NCBI RefSeq assembly: GCF_018333215.1
Contig: NZ_BORO01000011.1
Span: 62,001 to 126,000, forward strand
DNA from: Oceanobacillus sp. J11TS1
GTDB taxonomy: Bacteria; Bacillota; Bacilli; Bacillales; Amphibacillaceae
Direction of reading: 5' to 3'
DNA length: 64,000 nucleotides
Under the pieces are notes generated by a model. The model was not told the origin of the DNA and searched no databases. It was given only the letters and a program-made list of their open reading frames with translations. Below, in pieces: positions 8,906-18,019 of this stretch; within the stretch, counting starts at the first letter, position 1; each line of letters starts with the position of its first letter. The position numbers and the translations under genes were made by a program.

Positions 8906-9787
8906 TCATTTAAATTTCATCGTGTAAGCCTTCTGAAAAACATCACCAGCTTCTAATTGGTTGATGCCAAATTTTTCTTTTAAATCACCTGTAGCATCCT
9001 GTGTATCCGCTATACCGAACCAGGGCTCAATACAAACAAATGGCGCAATTGTATTGTTTTTCTCATTATATTTAGACCAGATTCCTACAAAAGGAAAGCC
9101 TTTAAATGCTACCTCCACGCCATGATTTGATTTCGCTGAAACAAGTTCTATATTATCGATATGACTGTATATCAGTGCATCGTTTGCAAACAAATCTGGC
9201 TTCAGCGTTATTTCCGACAAATTATGACGGACTCCCTTCTCCTGAATCAGAGCATCCTCCAGACCATACTCCACGACTTCTTTATTTTCAGCAGGCGTAA
9301 ATTTCAGTTGATAATCCTCCAATATTTCATTTCCCAAAAGCGGAATGCGAAAAGCAGGATGTGCGCCAATTGAAAAATACATCTCTGTGCTATTTCTATT
9401 TTCTATTTTCCAATCCACGGAAAGAGAATTCTGGTGAAGAGAGTAGGTGATAATTGCTTTAAATTCATAAGGGTAACTATCTTTAAAACGCCCATTTGAC
9501 ACTATTTCAAAGGAGGCATACTCTAAAGAATGTGCGCTCAACTCAAAATCAACATCCCTTAAAAACCCGTGCTGAGATATCTGATATGTATTCCCGTCAA
9601 GCTGGTATTGATCTCCTTTCAATCGGCCGACAATCGGAAACAATACCGGTGAAACGCGTCCCCAGTATGTACTGTCACCTGACCACATATAATCTAATTT
9701 ATTTTTCTTATGCTGTACAGCCCGTATTTCCGCTCCATTACTTTCTATTTCCACTTTTAACCAATCATTTTCAAGTATTTTTATCAA
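8906..9787 (-). CDS. Aldose 1-epimerase family protein (LacX-like)
   Basis: 293 residues from a TTG start with AAAGGA ten bases upstream. It belongs to the galactose-mutarotase-like fold. Conserved segments include PVLFPIVGRLKGDQY near residue 50, the catalytic-histidine region SIGAHPAFRIP near 145, and APFVCIEPWFGIAD near 250 with the catalytic-glutamate-type region. Members interconvert alpha and beta forms of sugars in the cytoplasm. No sugar genes adjoin it and it stands alone on its strand, so the substrate cannot be inferred. Confidence 0.85.
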   Translation of the reverse strand: MIKILENDWLKVEIESNGAEIRAVQHKKNKLDYMWSGDSTYWGRVSPVLFPIVGRLKGDQYQLDGNTYQISQHGFLRDVDFELSAHSLEYASFEIVSNGRFKDSYPYEFKAIITYSLHQNSLSVDWKIENRNSTEMYFSIGAHPAFRIPLLGNEILEDYQLKFTPAENKEVVEYGLEDALIQEKGVRHNLSEITLKPDLFANDALIYSHIDNIELVSAKSNHGVEVAFKGFPFVGIWSKYNEKNNTIAPFVCIEPWFGIADTQDATGDLKEKFGINQLEAGDVFQKAYTMKFK

Positions 9788-10095
9788 TTTTGCTTCGTCC
9801 TTTCTGCAATGAAATATAAGATAGAAAAGTGTTTCTCTAATTTATCTTAATGTGTAAAGGTATGTAGCGTCCAGTTTAGCTATCTGTTGCATGTATTTAA
9901 GAAAATATTTCAATTTTTATTACAAACAAACCCTTGATATTCACAGCCATTTATATTTTGTCGTTATTTCCCGGGAAATGTTGAAATTTCCTTCGTTCAA
10001 GTAAGATAGACTATAGTCTGTTCTCATACCTTCAACGACACTTTCACTTTATTCATTATGAATAGTATGACTTTTTATTGTTTTTTAAATTCACT

Positions 10096-10124
10096 TTGAC
10101 ATAAGCTATTTATTTCGGTAAACT
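10096..10124 (+). promoter_or_regulatory. Promoter of the first YehR-like lipoprotein
   Basis: TTGACA, 17-base spacer, TAAACT. The context CACTTTGACAT and the CTAACT after the -10 recur at the promoter of the paralogous gene (13045-13073), suggesting the promoter was duplicated with the gene. I see no further feature in 9788-10164. Confidence 0.55.
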
Positions 10125-10164
10125 AACTATGTAATAAATGGAGAGAATAGGAGAAAAAAAGATC

Positions 10165-10647
10165 ATGAAAAAGAAAACATTTAGAATTACTGGACTACTA
10201 TTTTTATTAATTGCTATCGTAGGATTAACAGCTTGCGGCAAAGAGAAAACCGTTGTTCTTCAAGCAGAAGATTTTGGAATTAACGCGGAAGTCACTATAG
10301 AAGCTAAAGGCGATGAAATGACAAAACAAACTGCAAAACAAGAACTTCCTTATGACCTCTTAGATATTGGATCAAAAGAAGAAGCTGAATCATTGGACGA
10401 CATGCTTCTCGCCGACCTTGAATCGTATAAAGATATCGAAGGTTACGAATATGGTATAGAATATGGGGAAGACTCTCTAACGTTAACCGAGAGTTTTGAT
10501 TTTGTAGCAGGAGATATTAAAGAATTAAATACCATCCCGGAAGCTGATTTTCCAGAACTAGAGGATAATGAATATTTAAGCTTAGAAGAAACAATTAAAT
10601 TGTTTGAAGATGATGGGTTCGAAGTCGTAGAAGAAAAAGAAGAATAA
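10165..10647 (+). CDS. YehR-like lipoprotein (DUF1307 family)
   Basis: 160 residues from the ATG at 10165, which has AGGAG upstream; an in-frame ATG nine codons earlier lacks one. Hydrophobic residues 10-22 lead to a lipobox LTAC with Cys24, so the mature protein is anchored outside the membrane. The rest is very acidic. It follows the YehR pattern: a conserved KGDEMTKQT strand-turn, SKEEAESLDDML, DIEGYEYGIEYGEDSLTLTE, and a C-terminal helix ETIKLFEDDGFE. Function in the family is unknown. A paralogue lies 2.6 kb downstream. A strong terminator follows, so it is monocistronic. Confidence 0.8.
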   Translation: MKKKTFRITGLLFLLIAIVGLTACGKEKTVVLQAEDFGINAEVTIEAKGDEMTKQTAKQELPYDLLDIGSKEEAESLDDMLLADLESYKDIEGYEYGIEYGEDSLTLTESFDFVAGDIKELNTIPEADFPELEDNEYLSLEETIKLFEDDGFEVVEEKEE

Positions 10648-10690
10648 AATATTAACGAAAAAGCCGTACACAGATGTCTATTCACCAACA

Positions 10691-10746
10691 AGAGAAAACA
10701 CCTCCTAAAGTCGTTAACAACTTTAGGAGGTGTTTTCTCTTTTATT
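10691..10746 (+). terminator. Very strong terminator
   Basis: A 20-bp perfect stem (10691-10710 with 10721-10740; core ACACCTCCTAAAG) is followed by TTTATTATTTT. The right arm exposes AGGAGGT, an incidental Shine-Dalgarno match. Confidence 0.88.
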
Positions 10747-10888
10747 ATTTTAATTGGTCTAATTCTTTTAACAATAAAGAAATCCCCCCCTCAATAATTG
10801 CCATTAATAACCCGTATATTTTTCTTCATTTGTCCCACACTAACTACCGTTGTTGATTCACATTCTAAATGGATAGGGATGATAATTA

Positions 10889-11140
10889 ATGATGGATAAT
10901 CAAAAAGGAATGATCACGTCACTAATTGCTGCAGGAGTAGTTGGTGCAGCAGCCTATGGAATTAGTAAAGGTGTACAAAATGGATCATTTCAAAACATGT
11001 CACAAAAGCTTTCCAATTCCATGAATAGCTCCACTATGCAAGACATGGCGAAACCGCTTCAAGATATGCTTACAGGCGGTGGCCAAGCAATGGATCAAAG
11101 TAATAGTGGACAGAATCAGAATCAAACACAATCATCTTAG
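10889..11140 (+). CDS. Small hypothetical protein with one membrane segment
   Basis: 83 residues (82 if the second ATG is used). After MMDNQKG comes one glycine/alanine-rich hydrophobic segment, MITSLIAAGVVGAAAYGIS, then a polar tail rich in Ser, Asn, Gln and Met (QNQNQTQSS at the end). This resembles small membrane proteins of Bacilli with no known role; I do not recognise a family. A weak sigma-B-like pair, GTTGAT and GGATAG with 13 bases between, lies at 10852-10876. A terminator follows directly. Confidence 0.6.
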   Translation: MMDNQKGMITSLIAAGVVGAAAYGISKGVQNGSFQNMSQKLSNSMNSSTMQDMAKPLQDMLTGGGQAMDQSNSGQNQNQTQSS

Positions 11141-11174
11141 GAAAAATGCAGGAGCATTTATTTTAAGATGATAC

Positions 11175-11206
11175 AAAGGGATGGCACATAGCGTCATCCC
11201 TTTTTT
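11175..11206 (+). terminator. Terminator of the small membrane-protein gene
   Basis: AAAGGGATG pairs with CATCCCTTT across an 11-base loop, followed by TTT. Confidence 0.75.
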
Positions 11207-11286
11207 AAAAATTTGAAGTGGCGTCAGTTTAAGCAGCAGGAAACAAACCAGCTTCAAACCTTGGGAAATAGAAAAAGTTCATTTTC

Positions 11287-12018
11287 CTATTTCCATGATT
11301 GCAATGCACTCAGCGATTTCTCGATAATCAAATCCTGGTCATTATCTAAAGTCGCTACATGGTAACTTTCTTTTAAAGAGATAATCTCTTTTTGTGCTGA
11401 CGATATTCCTTCCAGTATCGTTTGGGAATTATCCGGTGGAACCACATGATCTTCATTAGAAACAAAAATAAGTGCCGGACAAGTTATTTTTGCTAAATTT
11501 GCTTTTGTTTCTTTCATCAGTTTTTTTATTTCACCAATTGATTTTACAGGTGTTTTATCGTAAGCTAACTCCACTGCACCCTCTTTTTTAATATCTGAGC
11601 CGATAGCATCTATGAAACGCGCTTCTTGATTTTCGTCCATTGCGGAAATTTCTACGGCTGCATTAATTAATATTATCCCGGCCAGTGAATGTTTCGCTGC
11701 TGTATGAAGTGTTAATGTTCCACCCATTGATAAACCACACATGAAAATCGTATCACATCTTTCTTCAAGCCAGGAATATGCCTCTTCAATAGAGTCTACC
11801 CAGTCCTGATATGTGCATTTTTCCATATCCTCAGGAGCTGTACCATGCCCTTTTAATCTCGGACCATAAACGGTATAGCCTGCGTCTGCAAAGGCTTTTC
11901 CAATTGGATACATACTCTGTGTCGTACCTGTAAAACCATGAGATACAAGGACACCTACTCGATTCCCTTCAAATTGAAATGGTTCTGCACCTTTTAACAC
12001 TGGATACTGCTCGTTCAT
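11287..12018 (-). CDS. Alpha/beta hydrolase, carboxylesterase (Est30/monoglyceride-lipase-like)
   Basis: 243 residues. The alpha/beta-hydrolase catalytic triad is visible: nucleophile Ser in CGLSMGG near residue 95, Asp in SNEDHVVP near 190, and His in ESYHVATLD near 222. The oxyanion motif VSHGFTGTTQ is near residue 30. Length and layout (YTVYGPRLKGHGTAPEDM) match the Est30/bMGL carboxylesterases of Bacilli, which hydrolyse short acyl esters or monoglycerides in the cytoplasm. ATG at 12018 has GAGGAGG upstream. Natural substrate is unknown. Confidence 0.87.
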   Translation of the reverse strand: MNEQYPVLKGAEPFQFEGNRVGVLVSHGFTGTTQSMYPIGKAFADAGYTVYGPRLKGHGTAPEDMEKCTYQDWVDSIEEAYSWLEERCDTIFMCGLSMGGTLTLHTAAKHSLAGIILINAAVEISAMDENQEARFIDAIGSDIKKEGAVELAYDKTPVKSIGEIKKLMKETKANLAKITCPALIFVSNEDHVVPPDNSQTILEGISSAQKEIISLKESYHVATLDNDQDLIIEKSLSALQSWK

Positions 12019-12124
12019 TTACTATTCCTCCTCTTGAAACTGAAATATACTTGTTATTTAAGGATAGAATGAATTAGAGAACCTGACAAGTGATAACGCT
12101 TTCTTTTTCAAGTATGAAACAGTT

Positions 12125-12289
12125 CTATCCCTTCAAAAGCTCTGTTATTTTTTTATCAAGATTATTTTTTAGAGCTGTTAATTCCTGCTTCTCAATAATC
12201 TGCCTTTCTGATTCTTTAACCTGATAATTATACAGCAAGCTTTCTATGATTGGATGGATGTTTTCAACTGCTCCTTTCCGCTGTTTATC
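12125..12289 (-). pseudogene. Possible 3' remnant of a small gene
   Basis: An open frame ending in TAG at 12125 reads VENIHPIIESLLYNYQ followed by KESERQIIEKQELTAL and a coiled-coil-like KNNLDKKITELLKG. Amino acid use is protein-like and charged, yet I find no convincing start codon in frame. It could be the tail of a broken regulator. It lies upstream of the esterase gene on the same strand. Confidence 0.3.
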
Positions 12290-12292
12290 ATT

Positions 12293-12320
12293 TCTTGTAT
12301 ATTTAGTAAAATATACAAGA
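12293..12320. promoter_or_regulatory. 28-base perfect palindrome upstream of an acetyltransferase gene
   Basis: TCTTGTATATTT and AAATATACAAGA are exact 12-base inverted arms around AGTA. It lies 43 bases before the acetyltransferase start and just beyond the gene remnant on the other strand. It has no T tract, so an operator for a dimeric regulator is more likely than a terminator. Confidence 0.55.
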
Positions 12321-12362
12321 AGCCGCTACCGCAAATTTATCTTAAAAGAAAGAGGAATTCTT

Positions 12363-12896
12363 ATGAATATAATACTTCGCCAAGAACAACCACAAGATTA
12401 TCCAAAAACAGAAACGCTCATTGAACAAGCTTTCCGACATGAAGAAATGAGTGATCAACAAGAACATATTCTAGTGCAGCGTATCCGCAGATCCAATGCT
12501 TTTATTCCTGAACTATCTATTGTTGCAGTCAATCAGCAGGATGACGTCATTGGACAAATTCTTTTTTCAAAAATAACAATTGAAAATAACGAGCACACAA
12601 CGGAATCACTCGCACTTGCGCCTATTGCTATACATCCAGATTACCAGAGGCAAGGTATTGGTTCCAGGTTGATGAGGAAGGGCTTAGACGAAGTGAAAGA
12701 GGCTGGATATACGTCTGTCATTGTTCTTGGCCATCTCGATTACTATCCTCGCTTCGGCTTTAAGCCAGCCAGTTTATGGGGAATTGAAGCTCCATTTGAC
12801 GTCCCAGATGAAGCATTTATGGCGCTGGAATTAGAAAAGGATGCGTTAAGATATGTAAGTGGTATCGTTCAATACTCTGAGGCATTTTCTGAATAA
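12363..12896 (+). CDS. GNAT family N-acetyltransferase (YhbS-like)
   Basis: 177 residues from the ATG at 12363, preceded by AAGAGGA; the longer open frame upstream is antisense to another sequence and has no ribosome site. The GNAT fold is clear: LAPIAIHPDYQRQGIGSRLM carries the acetyl-CoA pyrophosphate-binding Q/R-x-x-G-x-G/A motif near residue 95. SVIVLGHLDYYPRFGFKPAS is the typical YhbS-like motif B. It transfers acetyl from acetyl-CoA to an unknown small molecule or protein. It may be governed by the palindrome just upstream. Confidence 0.87.
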   Translation: MNIILRQEQPQDYPKTETLIEQAFRHEEMSDQQEHILVQRIRRSNAFIPELSIVAVNQQDDVIGQILFSKITIENNEHTTESLALAPIAIHPDYQRQGIGSRLMRKGLDEVKEAGYTSVIVLGHLDYYPRFGFKPASLWGIEAPFDVPDEAFMALELEKDALRYVSGIVQYSEAFSE

Positions 12897-13044
12897 CAAA
12901 CAGCTTAACAAGCCTTCCGGTTAATCCACAAATGGCTATTTACACTGATATCTTATCTTTTAAACAAACGTTTTGAGTCTCAAATCCAGCACAACGTTTA
13001 GCGCGGTTAAATAGTCTCGTCCTTTATTCATTCACAATTTCACT

Positions 13045-13073
13045 TTGACATTAATAAGTTAATTGGATACGCT
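13045..13073 (+). promoter_or_regulatory. Promoter upstream of the second YehR-like lipoprotein
   Basis: TTGACA, 17 bases, TACGCT. It shares CACTTTGACAT and the CTAACT downstream of -10 with the promoter at 10096. A second possible promoter, TTGACT-17-TACGAT, lies at 13151-13179, closer to the gene. Confidence 0.5.
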
Positions 13074-13219
13074 AACTGTATTATTACATTGGATAGGAAC
13101 AAGGAATAGAATGAAAAAATCCACGTATTCTATTAACCTATCAACCCTTTTTGACTTTGCTATTTTATTTCGATACGATTACCTTAAACTACAATTCATA
13201 GGAATAGGAGAAACCGACC

Positions 13220-13681
13220 ATGTTCAATAAAAAAAACTTTAAACTGACAGGATTTATCCTCCTACTTATATCCTTCTTTGCTTTAGCAGCATGTGGAACC
13301 GATCAGGAAACAGAGACCTATAAATTAGAAGAAGACAATAATTCCATAGAAACCACGTTTGTGGCTGAGGATGGAGAAATCATCGAGCAGTCAACCGAAA
13401 GCATTACCTCCTATGAAAGTATCAGAGGTATAGAGTCTAAAGAAGATGCAGAGGCTCTCCTTGTCCCTTCTGCAGAGCCCTTACAAGGTATTGAAGGTTT
13501 AGAGTACAATCTTGATTTTCAGGATGATCATTTTATCGAAACCATTAAAATCGATTTTACAACTGTTGACACTTCAGAAGTGCCTGGACTTGCCGAGTTA
13601 CTAGAACAAGAGGAAGAGCACTTAAAACTGGAAGATGCGATAAAGTATCTGGAAGAACAAGGCTTTGAAAAAGTAAATTAG
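13220..13681 (+). CDS. YehR-like lipoprotein (DUF1307 family), second paralogue
   Basis: 153 residues with a lipobox LAAC and Cys25 after a hydrophobic segment. The mature part is acidic. It keeps the same order of segments as the copy at 10165: EDGEIIEQSTESITSYESI, ESKEDAEALLVP, GIEGLEYNLDFQDDHFIE, and a final amphipathic helix DAIKYLEEQGFEKVN. The good ribosome site AGGAG fixes the start. A 39-codon open frame (13111-13230) overlaps its start and may be a leftover of the duplication. Role unknown. Confidence 0.8.
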   Translation: MFNKKNFKLTGFILLLISFFALAACGTDQETETYKLEEDNNSIETTFVAEDGEIIEQSTESITSYESIRGIESKEDAEALLVPSAEPLQGIEGLEYNLDFQDDHFIETIKIDFTTVDTSEVPGLAELLEQEEEHLKLEDAIKYLEEQGFEKVN

Positions 13682-13687
13682 AGAACG

Positions 13688-13731
13688 AAAGCCGCCTGAA
13701 TGAAATTCGTTTCCATTCAAGCGGCTTTTTA
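13688..13731 (+). terminator. Terminator after the second lipoprotein
   Basis: AAAGCCGC-TGAATG pairs with CATTCA-GCGGCTTT (one bulge per arm), followed by TT. It sits between convergent genes and may act weakly in both directions. Confidence 0.75.
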
Positions 13732-13751
13732 TGGATCCTATAGTAAATAAA

Positions 13752-15581
13752 CTAGCGTTCTCCAGTTACAAAGAAATCACTTTTTCCACCTATTGTTAAT
13801 TCATGAAAGATATCCTTCAGCTTTTCATCTGTTAATGGTATCTCACGCAGAAAGTGTAACTCCTCCCACTGACAGGTTTTCTCTGCATCATGCGGATTGA
13901 TGATATAGAGGCTATATTTGCGATCTGTAAAACGGAGCATCCCCAAAACATCATCGGTATGGAACAAAACGGAATCACCGTATTTTAACGTGTCATTTTG
14001 CTTTCTTTCCGCAATCCATTTCTGACAATGCCTGAAAATTTCTTGATCAAGGTCCTCCCATGGAAAAAATTTGCGGTTATCCGGATCCTGTTCTCCTGTG
14101 ACACCAGCTTCATCTCCATAATAAATACAAGGAATTCCCGGAGCAATCAGTAAAAAGCTCAGCGCCAGTTTCAGTCTATCTTTATCTTTTCCTAATAAAG
14201 TATAAATTCGTTTGGTATCATGTGTACCGATATTGTTCAAATTATTGAAAAGAACATCCTTTGGATAATTCTCTTGGAGTTGCGTTAACCTGTGGCAAAG
14301 CTCTTTTGGAGACTTCTCCAATTGCAGTAAATCTAAAACCGTATTTCGGAAGGGGTAGTTCATTGCTCCGTGCAAATGATTCCCTAAAATATATTGTCTT
14401 CGTTCATCATAAGAGATTTTATTCGAAGCATCTTCCCAGACCTCACCAATAAGCACCTTTTCTTGATACTGTTCCAACTTATGGCGAATTCCTGCAATAA
14501 AGTCATCCGGCAGCTCATCTGCAACATCCAAACGCCATCCATCCACACCTAGCTTGCTCCATTTATCAATCACACTGCTGTTTCCCTGATAAATATAATC
14601 TTGAAATTCTTTGTTTGATTTATCTACTTGGGGCAGGTCATCAATTCCCCACCATGATTTATACTCATCCGGATAATTAATAAATGTAAACCAAGGATAA
14701 TAAGGGCTGTCTTTGCTTTGATATGCTCCCTTATCTTCTCCATACGAGCCATCGTAATTGAAGTAGATACTATTTTTTCCAACATGGCTAAATACGCCAT
14801 CCAAAATGACATAAATTCCTTCTGCATGAAGTTCCTCTATCATTTTCTGAAACAAAGCTTCGTCTCCAAGCATTGGATCAATTTTCATATAATCCGCTGT
14901 ATCATAACGGTGATTGCTTGCTGCTTGAAAAATAGGATTAAGATAAATAGCATTTATCCCTAAGTCCTTTAGATAAGGTATTTTCTGCCGGATTCCTTCT
15001 AAATTCCCTCCATAAAAATCCCAGCGGAGAATTTCTCCTTTTAGTCCACGTACATACAGGGGGGTATCTCGCATATCACCATAAAGAAAACTATTTCGCT
15101 TTGGAGCATTCACTTTTTTATCCAGATTTCCGTTATAAAAACGATCAGGGAATATTTGATAAAACACAGCTTCTCGATACCAATCCGGTGTTTTTTCTTC
15201 CTTTTCAAAGCACGTTAACTGATAAGGAATCACTTCATGCCGCTCTTGGTAAAGCTGCCCCTCCCCTTTAGATGGTGAAGCGCCCCAAAACTGAGTGATT
15301 TCCTCGTCATTATCGCCCTTCCATTTCCATGAAAAATAGTAAAAATATAAGCCTTTTCCTTCTTCGAGTGTATAGGTATAGGAGAATCGATTATCTCCTA
15401 TATCCTTCATTTGGTATTTCTTTTCATGATCCTTACTATTCTCTTTTCGAATAATAAACTGCACTTCGATCAATTGACTCACATGAACATCAATTGAAAA
15501 TGTAACCTTCTCTCCAGCCAGAACAGCTCCAAATGGCTGTTTATAGTCACTTATCCATGAATTATAATAAACACGATGCAT
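13752..15581 (-). CDS. GH13 alpha-amylase family enzyme (neopullulanase/cyclomaltodextrinase-like)
   Basis: 609 residues from the ATG at 15581, which has AAAGGA upstream and lies four bases after glgP; a longer frame reads back into glgP. An N-terminal beta-sandwich (1-125) precedes the catalytic barrel starting at AVFYQIFPDRF. The four GH13 regions are present: ILDGVFSHVG, GWRLDVADE with the nucleophile Asp, LIGEVWED with the acid/base Glu, and IGTHDTKR with the third Asp. No signal peptide, so it acts in the cytoplasm, hydrolysing alpha-1,4 or alpha-1,6 bonds of maltodextrins or glycogen limit-dextrins. It is the last gene of the glycogen operon and is the likely debranching activity there. 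Confidence 0.9.
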   Translation of the reverse strand: MHRVYYNSWISDYKQPFGAVLAGEKVTFSIDVHVSQLIEVQFIIRKENSKDHEKKYQMKDIGDNRFSYTYTLEEGKGLYFYYFSWKWKGDNDEEITQFWGASPSKGEGQLYQERHEVIPYQLTCFEKEEKTPDWYREAVFYQIFPDRFYNGNLDKKVNAPKRNSFLYGDMRDTPLYVRGLKGEILRWDFYGGNLEGIRQKIPYLKDLGINAIYLNPIFQAASNHRYDTADYMKIDPMLGDEALFQKMIEELHAEGIYVILDGVFSHVGKNSIYFNYDGSYGEDKGAYQSKDSPYYPWFTFINYPDEYKSWWGIDDLPQVDKSNKEFQDYIYQGNSSVIDKWSKLGVDGWRLDVADELPDDFIAGIRHKLEQYQEKVLIGEVWEDASNKISYDERRQYILGNHLHGAMNYPFRNTVLDLLQLEKSPKELCHRLTQLQENYPKDVLFNNLNNIGTHDTKRIYTLLGKDKDRLKLALSFLLIAPGIPCIYYGDEAGVTGEQDPDNRKFFPWEDLDQEIFRHCQKWIAERKQNDTLKYGDSVLFHTDDVLGMLRFTDRKYSLYIINPHDAEKTCQWEELHFLREIPLTDEKLKDIFHELTIGGKSDFFVTGER

Positions 15582-15585
15582 AATA

Positions 15586-18006
15586 CTATCCTTTCTCAGC
15601 AACAAGTGAATCTTTTGGTTCAATTTTCCAAATATCCTCTGCATATCGGCGAACCGTCTCATCAGAAGAAAATCGGCCAGCATTGGCAATATTGATTAAA
15701 CTCATCCTTTGCCAGAAGGTGTGATCCCCATAAGCTTTGTCGATTTCTTCCTGCGCTCGTACATAAGAATCAAAATCGCGAAGTAAGAAATATTCATCAT
15801 TGTGCTTAATAAGTGAATCAAAAATCTCGCGGCCTTCATAGACAATATTCGGGATGGTTCCGTCAATAAATGCATTTAAAACACGGCGAATGACTGGATT
15901 TTCATCATACAGCTGTTGTGCAGAGTATCCTTGGTTCTCATAATATTCATAGACCTCTTTCTCGGTGAGACCAAAGATATAAATATTATCATCGCCAACC
16001 GCATCTCGTATTTCCACATTCGCACCATCTAACGTAGCAAGCGTAACTGCACCATTTAGCATTAACTTCATATTACTTGTACCGGAAGCTTCTTTAGATG
16101 CTAATGAAATTTGTTCACTGACATCGGCTGCAGGAATAATCTTCTCTGCTAAGGTTACATTGTAATTCTCTAAAAAAATCACTTTGATTCTATCATTGAT
16201 ATCCGGATCATTATTGATTAAATTTGCCGCTTCATTGATACATTTAATAATGACTTTTGCATAATGGTAGCTTGGCGCTGCTTTTGCCCCGAAAATAAAT
16301 ACTCGTTTTTGCATATTGCTGCCTGGATTTTCTTTCAAATCTTGATAAAGCTTCATAATATGCAATAGATTTAATAGCTGCCGTTTATATGCATGCAGTC
16401 TTTTAATCTGAACATCAAAGATCGCATCTGTGCCAACCTCTATTCCGGTCGTTTCTGCAATATAATCAGCCAGCGCTTGTTTATTGATTTTCTTTGCCTT
16501 AGCTAATCTATCTAAAACAACTTGATCGGATTGATAGTTCATCAGTAATTTTAAATCGCCTGAATCCTGTTTCCAAGTCTTTCCGATCGTTTCATCCAAT
16601 ACGTGTGCCAACGGTTCATTGACAATTTGCAGCCATCTGCGTTGCGCAATTCCATTCGTTTTATTATTAAACCGATCTGGGTAAATAATATAAAAATCAT
16701 GGAGAACAACAAATTTCAATAAATCCGAATGCAGTTTGGCTACACCGTTTGTACTATGGCTGCCGATAATAGACAGATGCGCCATATGGACCTGCCCATC
16801 ACGAATAATCCGGGTACGTTCTACTAAGTCATGTGGATGGATTTCCTGCATGGAGCGTACATAGCGCGCATCAATTTCCTCAATAATTTGGTACATACGT
16901 GGCAATGTACGTCGCATCAATTCAATCGTCCATTTTTCTAATGCTTCAGCCATTATTGTATGGTTCGTATAACTCATCACTTTGACTGTAATATCCCAGG
17001 CCTGCTCCCATGATAAATCTTCTTCATCCACCAAAATACGCATCATTTCTGGAACACATAATGCTGGATGTGTATCATTAATATGGATGGAAACATATTC
17101 ACTTAATTTCTGAATCGGCTTTTGAATCCTTTTCTTATAACGGCGGATAATACTTTGGATCCCTGCTGACACAAAGAAATATTCCTGTGTTAAACGGATT
17201 AACCGCCCATGCTCATTGGAATCATCCGGGTAGAGTACAGCTGTTAAGTCCTCTAATTCTCTGCGTCCTTGAATACTTTGGTATTTATCTTCCTCGAAAT
17301 CAGGGATTTCTACTGACCATAATCGCAAGGTATTTACAACATTATTCTCATAACCTACCATTGCTGTATCATATGGGACTGCCCGAAGAACACGTTCATT
17401 TTCATATATGGGTTTTAATTTTCCATTGTTTGTTTTTGTCAAATAAACATGTCCGCCAACCCGAACATTTACAGCCTTACTTTCTCGACGAACTTCCCAA
17501 ATATTCCCGCTTTGCAGCCATTCATCCGGAAGTTCCACTTGATACCCATCCACGAATCGCTGTTTAAAAAGCCCATAGTCATACCGAATCCCGTTTCCGT
17601 TTCCAGGTAGAGCACAGGAAGCAATCGAATCCATAAAGCAGGAAGCTAGTCTTCCAAGACCGCCATTTCCTAATGCCATATCCTTTTCTACTTCCGCTAG
17701 TTTTTCTAAATCAATACCAAGATCAGCTAAAGCTTCTCTTGTCATATCTAATATACCTAAATTCAGCAAGTTACTTTTCAACATCTTTCCTGGTAAAAAT
17801 TCTATGGAAAAATAATAAACCTGTTTTTTCTTTTTATTTACATAATACTTCCACGTATCTCCCCAAGCGTCAGAATAACGAGCCTTTACTAAAGTCCCTA
17901 ATGTATAGAAAAGCTCTTGTTCCGTGGCATCCTCCAACTCCATTGCATAATTCTCTCTCAGCCTTTGTTTTAATTCTTTTTTAAACATTTCCTTATCTAA
18001 AGCCAT
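15586..18006 (-). CDS. glgP: Glycogen phosphorylase
   Basis: 806 residues, the normal length. It releases glucose 1-phosphate from glycogen ends using pyridoxal phosphate. Seen: LGNGGLGRLASCFMDS near residue 110, IHINDTHPALCVPE near 320, and the cofactor-lysine region EASGTSNMKLMLNG followed by TLDGANVEI near 650. Start ATG has GAGGA upstream. A 448-base gap separates it from glgA, unlike the tight spacing elsewhere in the locus. Its product feeds pgcA, encoded at the other end of the operon. Confidence 0.97.
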   Translation of the reverse strand: MALDKEMFKKELKQRLRENYAMELEDATEQELFYTLGTLVKARYSDAWGDTWKYYVNKKKKQVYYFSIEFLPGKMLKSNLLNLGILDMTREALADLGIDLEKLAEVEKDMALGNGGLGRLASCFMDSIASCALPGNGNGIRYDYGLFKQRFVDGYQVELPDEWLQSGNIWEVRRESKAVNVRVGGHVYLTKTNNGKLKPIYENERVLRAVPYDTAMVGYENNVVNTLRLWSVEIPDFEEDKYQSIQGRRELEDLTAVLYPDDSNEHGRLIRLTQEYFFVSAGIQSIIRRYKKRIQKPIQKLSEYVSIHINDTHPALCVPEMMRILVDEEDLSWEQAWDITVKVMSYTNHTIMAEALEKWTIELMRRTLPRMYQIIEEIDARYVRSMQEIHPHDLVERTRIIRDGQVHMAHLSIIGSHSTNGVAKLHSDLLKFVVLHDFYIIYPDRFNNKTNGIAQRRWLQIVNEPLAHVLDETIGKTWKQDSGDLKLLMNYQSDQVVLDRLAKAKKINKQALADYIAETTGIEVGTDAIFDVQIKRLHAYKRQLLNLLHIMKLYQDLKENPGSNMQKRVFIFGAKAAPSYHYAKVIIKCINEAANLINNDPDINDRIKVIFLENYNVTLAEKIIPAADVSEQISLASKEASGTSNMKLMLNGAVTLATLDGANVEIRDAVGDDNIYIFGLTEKEVYEYYENQGYSAQQLYDENPVIRRVLNAFIDGTIPNIVYEGREIFDSLIKHNDEYFLLRDFDSYVRAQEEIDKAYGDHTFWQRMSLINIANAGRFSSDETVRRYAEDIWKIEPKDSLVAEKG

Positions 18007-18019
18007 GTTATAATCCTCT

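Noticed and set aside
13111-13230. 39-codon frame starting MKKSTYSI before the second lipoprotein
   Set aside because: It overlaps the lipoprotein start, lacks a lipobox and contains a likely promoter; kept only as a possible duplication remnant.
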